A stretch of 64,000 nucleotides of DNA from Acanthosepion esculentum (taxonomy: Eukaryota > Mollusca > Cephalopoda > Sepiida > Sepiidae). The position numbers and the translations under genes are program-made. Position 1 is the stretch's first letter, and every line of letters begins with the position of its first letter. The notes beneath the pieces were generated by a model. The model was not told the DNA's origin, made no database searches, and saw only the letters and a program-made list of their open reading frames with translations. Shown here one piece after another: positions 60,783 to 64,000 of this stretch. The stretch is taken from assembly GCA_964036315.1 (NCBI GenBank), contig OZ038495.1, positions 28,893,182-28,957,181 of the forward strand. The letters are read 5' to 3'.

Positions 60783-60795
60783 GATGTTTACTCCA
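60783..60795. repeat. 13-bp target-site duplication, left copy
   Basis: GATGTTTACTCCA recurs exactly at 61145-61157 and brackets the snRNA-headed element. Confidence 0.85.
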
Positions 60796-61144
60796 GTATT
60801 TATTTGAACCCCCACTGAGTCAGGTTGTGACACAAGGTCGGTTTTTAACGTGGGAACCGAGGTGTTTTCACCCAGGCCGCTGGTCTTGGCTGGTCATAGC
60901 TTGTCCAAGATGGTCTTAGCTTGTCCAAGCTGATCAGAATTGGTCATAACTAGTCTTGGCTTGTCATAGCTGGTCCAGGCCTGAGCCGGTCCAAGATAGT
61001 CGTAGCCATGATACCACCAGCGCAGGGACGCATCCCGACACCAGGCAAGTATCGTGTGAAGCTCTCAGCCAGAAGGCCGACCAAGCGAGCGATCTGCGAA
61101 CAGATACTACACTGTGATCCAGGCCAACCGGCCGAGCAGCCTGC
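60796..61144 (-). mobile_element. SINE with U2/U1 snRNA-like head
   Basis: On the minus strand the element opens ATCGC, then CTCGGCC, TTGGC, GATCA and AGTGTAGTATCTGTTC (61113-61098). This matches in order the first ~45 nucleotides of U2 snRNA, including the exact branch-site recognition region. A second, shorter U2 5'-like stretch (TCGCTTGGTCGGCCTTCTGG, 61088-61064) follows. Next is ATACTTGCCTGG (61052-61041), one mismatch from the first 12 nucleotides of U1. The body (60975-60885) is a loose tandem of ~10-bp GCTATGACCA-like words. The 3' tail (GGGTG, CCCAC, GACCTTGTGTCACA, ending AAATAAATAC) is shared with 9679-10021. Exact 13-bp flanking duplications show that it was retroposed. It has no coding capacity, and the small open frame over it is spurious. 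Confidence 0.75.
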
Positions 61145-61157
61145 GATGTTTACTCCA
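61145..61157. repeat. 13-bp target-site duplication, right copy
   Basis: Exact copy of 60783-60795. Its first bases (GAT, read ATC on the minus strand) overlap the ATCGC start of the U2-like head. Confidence 0.85.
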
Positions 61158-61819
61158 ATAGGTACATCCACTAAATATAACGTTTAACATATTTGCGTGT
61201 ATATGTGATTATTCATTGACCGTTCACCATTAATTGTTAGTATTGTCTATCAGGAAACTCATAAATAAACATTTAACGAAAGTCATCCAGGCTAAGACAT
61301 TTATTTTATTAGAAATGTTATAATAAATCGATTGATTAATATATTATTTATGATATTAAGACCTGGGGGCCGTTAACTTCGATATTTTATATGACCGAGA
61401 CAAACGCATTCATATAACAATCTTTTGGTTTTTCTCGAGGAAGTCAATGTGACTTGTTTACATGTGAATCTTCAATTAAAGATTTGATAAAATTAAGCTT
61501 CGCTTCGCATTTTTCGTATTTTAGAAATTTTCGTTTATTTTTATAACGTTCATTCTTTTAAAACATTAAAAAAAAGTTCTCAGAAAACCTCCAAGAATTA
61601 ACAAACAAAGGGCACACGGTATTTTGAAACAGATAAAATATCGATGCATACAACAAAATGATACTTCAAATTCAGGTTTATTTTAATCTGATATGGAAGT
61701 CCTTAATTCATTTACGGCATGATATTTTTAATGATTTTTATCTCCTGTAATCCTTTCTCCCGTTGAGCGCCAGTCCTAAAAGTAACAATTAAGATGCTAT
61801 ATCAGAGGATTCAGCCAGA
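61158..61819. other. AT-rich DNA, nothing recognised
   Basis: No feature seen. Confidence 0.4.
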
Positions 61820-62451
61820 GACGTGGCGTGCCTGTGGCCGAGTGTTGTCCGACGTGGCGTGCCTGTGGCCGAGTGTTGTCCGACGTGGCGTGCCTGTGGC
61901 CGAGTGTTGTCCGACGTGGCGTGCCTGTGGCCGAGTGTTGTCCGACGGGGCGTGCCTGTGGCCGAGTGTTGTCCGACGTGGCGTGCCTGTGGCCGAGTGT
62001 TGTCCGACGTGGCGTGCCTGTGGCCGAGTGTTGTCCGACGTGGCGTGCCTGTGGCCGAGTGTTGTCCGACGTGGCGTGCCTGTGGCCGAGTGTTGTCCGA
62101 CGTGGCGTGCCTGTGGCCGAGTGTTGTCCGACGTGGCGTGCCTGTGGCCGAGTGTTGTCCGACGTGGCGTGCCTGTGGCCGAGTGTTGTCCGACGTGGCG
62201 TGCCTGTGGCCGAGTGTTGTCCGACGTGGCGTGCCTGTGGCCGAGTGTTGTCCGACGTGGCGTGCCTGTGGCCGAGTGTTGTCCGACGTGGCGTGCCTGT
62301 GGCCGAGTGTTGTCCGACGTGGCGTGCCTGTGGCCGAGTGTTGTCCGACGTGGCGTGCCTGTGGCCGAGTGTTGTCCGACGTGGCGTGCCTGTGGCCGAG
62401 TGTTGTCCGACGTGGCGTGCCTGTGGCCGAGTGTTGTCCGACGTGGCGTGC
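61820..62451 (+). repeat. 31-bp CpG-rich minisatellite, ~20 copies
   Basis: A 31-bp unit with GACGTGGCGTGCCTGTGGCC and GAGTGTTGTCC repeats about 20.4 times. The only difference I see is GACGGGGCG for GACGTGGCG near 61945. Each unit has four CpG dinucleotides, making a dense CpG patch in AT-rich DNA. High homogeneity implies recent expansion or ongoing conversion. Open frames of 200-250 codons on both strands are artefacts with a 31-residue period. Confidence 0.97.
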
Positions 62452-63600
62452 TAGATTGAGGGAGTAAGTGAGATATGTGATTATAGATGCCCATACACAA
62501 ACGATGCAAGTTAATATCGATCTATTGACCTTTCTTGATGTCTCCCACAAGTTTTAAATATTTGACTGCATCACGGACTAAGTTTTTTTGGTTTGGTATT
62601 TGCCCAGTCCTCTAAACAATTAATAGCTAACAACTTGTTTCCGATTATACCCGTCTACGGTAATCCCTTTTGCAGACGCTTGCTTAAGCACATTTTTGTT
62701 TATTCAATTCCAAAATAACCAAACTGGTTTCTGTTGCAACTGGGTGAACATTCGTTACATTTTCTGGTCGTGCCCATAATCTAAAGTGATGAATATTTGA
62801 ACAAAGCTTGTACTTTTAAATCCTCGCTCACGATGACTTTTGACTTAGTGCTAACAAAATCGTGATGTAAAATACAGCATGGGTATATTGAGGTTGAGAG
62901 AATTGCCTAACCGATTGTTGTCCCAACCGCTACGGCGGTAATAGACAAGGTAAGGAAAGAGACTGAAAGTAACAAAATGGCACGGCCTCAGAAGGCTCGG
63001 CAACTTCAGCAACAAAATTCCCACGGGACCTACTTCAAAAGACACCGATTATTGCAAACTGTTTTTCCCATCGATGTTATAGGCAAAACACATTGCTAAC
63101 CTGTTCCGCTGCTAACGGGGGAAAAACGGATATAATTGGTTTTGATTAATATATCCACACGCAACCCGCTGACTCGTTTACGTCTGTACTGATGCGCGTC
63201 TTACCGCACTTTGACAGCTTTCAAATATTACCATCTACCCAATTACAATCAAAAGGGTTTGATCAAACCGTAGTTTGGCTTTCAGGCATTTCTCCACGGT
63301 GCAGTACGCTAACTCCTCAGTCCAATATTACCAAGGAATCGCCTTCACAAGTTGATATTTTACTTTTAAGTTCAAATCACCGATTATGCATCAACTTCGA
63401 TTTCGCAATATATGCCAATAAAAGTTGCACAAACATTTTGCATTAATCTAATGAGTCAGATGGAAGGGAATCGACATTTTTAACCAAATGTACCCATCAT
63501 CCGAGAAAATCGAATCAAAAGAAAGTGTTAATTAGCGAATGTCCCATGCGCCATTAAAATCTCCTGTTTGCTGTAATGATTTCATTGCAAGAATAATCTA
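62452..63600. other. Unique DNA, nothing firmly recognised
   Basis: The open frame 63192-63446 (84 codons) has a mixed composition but no recognised motif. I do not call it a gene. Confidence 0.35.
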
Positions 63601-63611
63601 TCCGTCCACCT

Positions 63612-64000
63612 GTGCGTTTTTCTCTCTCTTTACATTTCTGTCTCTCTCTCTCTTTACATTTCTGTCTCTCTCTCTCTTTACATTTCTGTCTCTCTCTCTC
63701 TTTACATTTCTGTCTCTCTCTCTCTTTACATTTCTGTCTCTCTCTCTCTTTACATTTCTGTCTCTCTCTCTCTTTACATTTCTGTCTCTCTCTCTCTTTA
63801 CATTTCTGTCTCTCTCTCTCTTTACATTTCTGTCTCTCTCTCTCTTTACATTTCTGTCTCTCTCTCTCTTTACATTTCTGTCTCTCTCTCTCTTTACATT
63901 TCTGTCTCTCTCTCTCTTTACATTTCTGTCTCTCTCTCTCTCTTTACATTTCTGTCTCTCTCTCTCTCTTTACATTTCTGTCTCTCTCTCTCTTTACATT
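63612..64000 (+). repeat. 24-bp TC-rich minisatellite, truncated by the window end
   Basis: About 15 units of (TC)5-7 followed by TTTACATTTCTG, nearly identical, 24 bp each, with a few units 2 bp longer because of extra TC. The array continues beyond the window. Confidence 0.95.

Noticed and set aside
61789..62550. 208-253-codon frames on both strands with a 31-residue period
   Set aside because: 31-bp minisatellite without stop codons in any frame; both strands are open, which is not expected of a gene.

Overview
The window looks like non-coding, repeat-saturated chromosomal DNA of an animal, most probably a cephalopod (octopus-like) or another mollusc. I infer this from long (TA)n microsatellites, many tRNA-related SINE fragments, decayed mariner, Merlin and Penelope-like elements, strongly AT-rich unique DNA and the absence of any compact gene. 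I could not compare it with a database, so the host is an inference. No intact protein-coding gene is recognisable. The longest open frames are artefacts of simple repeats that happen to lack stop codons.

Layout. 0-9.6 kb: AT-rich DNA with one copy of a ~750-bp dispersed repeat, a truncated non-LTR reverse transcriptase, a full-length but broken mariner (5.0-6.3 kb) and a ~400-bp tandem repeat (7.2-8.2 kb). 9.7-12 kb: a GC-rich tandem SINE-like repeat, then tRNA-related SINEs in inverted arrangement. 13.6-15.2 kb: a 1.6-kb homopurine tract with a 138-bp higher-order unit. 15.6-17 kb: a second inverted SINE pair, one arm split by an internally deleted mariner. 18.1-18.5 kb: the best candidate promoter and 5' exon. 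21-29.6 kb: a second ~750-bp repeat, Merlin-type transposon derivatives, a 379-bp MITE, another SINE, a GC-rich module and an octamer/TATA promoter-like cluster. 29.9-35 kb: two decayed Penelope-like fragments separated by an AT satellite and a TG minisatellite. 35-47.5 kb: more copies of the ~750-bp repeat, TA/TC and C-rich minisatellites, a possible terminal coding exon (42.0-42.2 kb), Merlin MITEs and SINE pieces. 48.1-56.7 kb: an 8.6-kb satellite made almost only of A, T and sparse G. 57-64 kb: a leucine/serine-tRNA-like SINE, another inverted SINE pair, a SINE whose head resembles the 5' ends of U2 and U1 snRNA, a 31-bp CpG-rich minisatellite, and a 24-bp TC-rich minisatellite running off the end.

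Relations between parts. Nothing here forms an operon or pathway. The functional logic is that of mobile DNA: Merlin and mariner remnants with their non-autonomous derivatives, SINEs that would need LINE enzymes, and decayed reverse transcriptases. The most interesting item is the snRNA-headed SINE at 60796-61144, which has 13-bp target-site duplications and shares its 3' tail with the GC-rich repeat near 9.7-10.0 kb.
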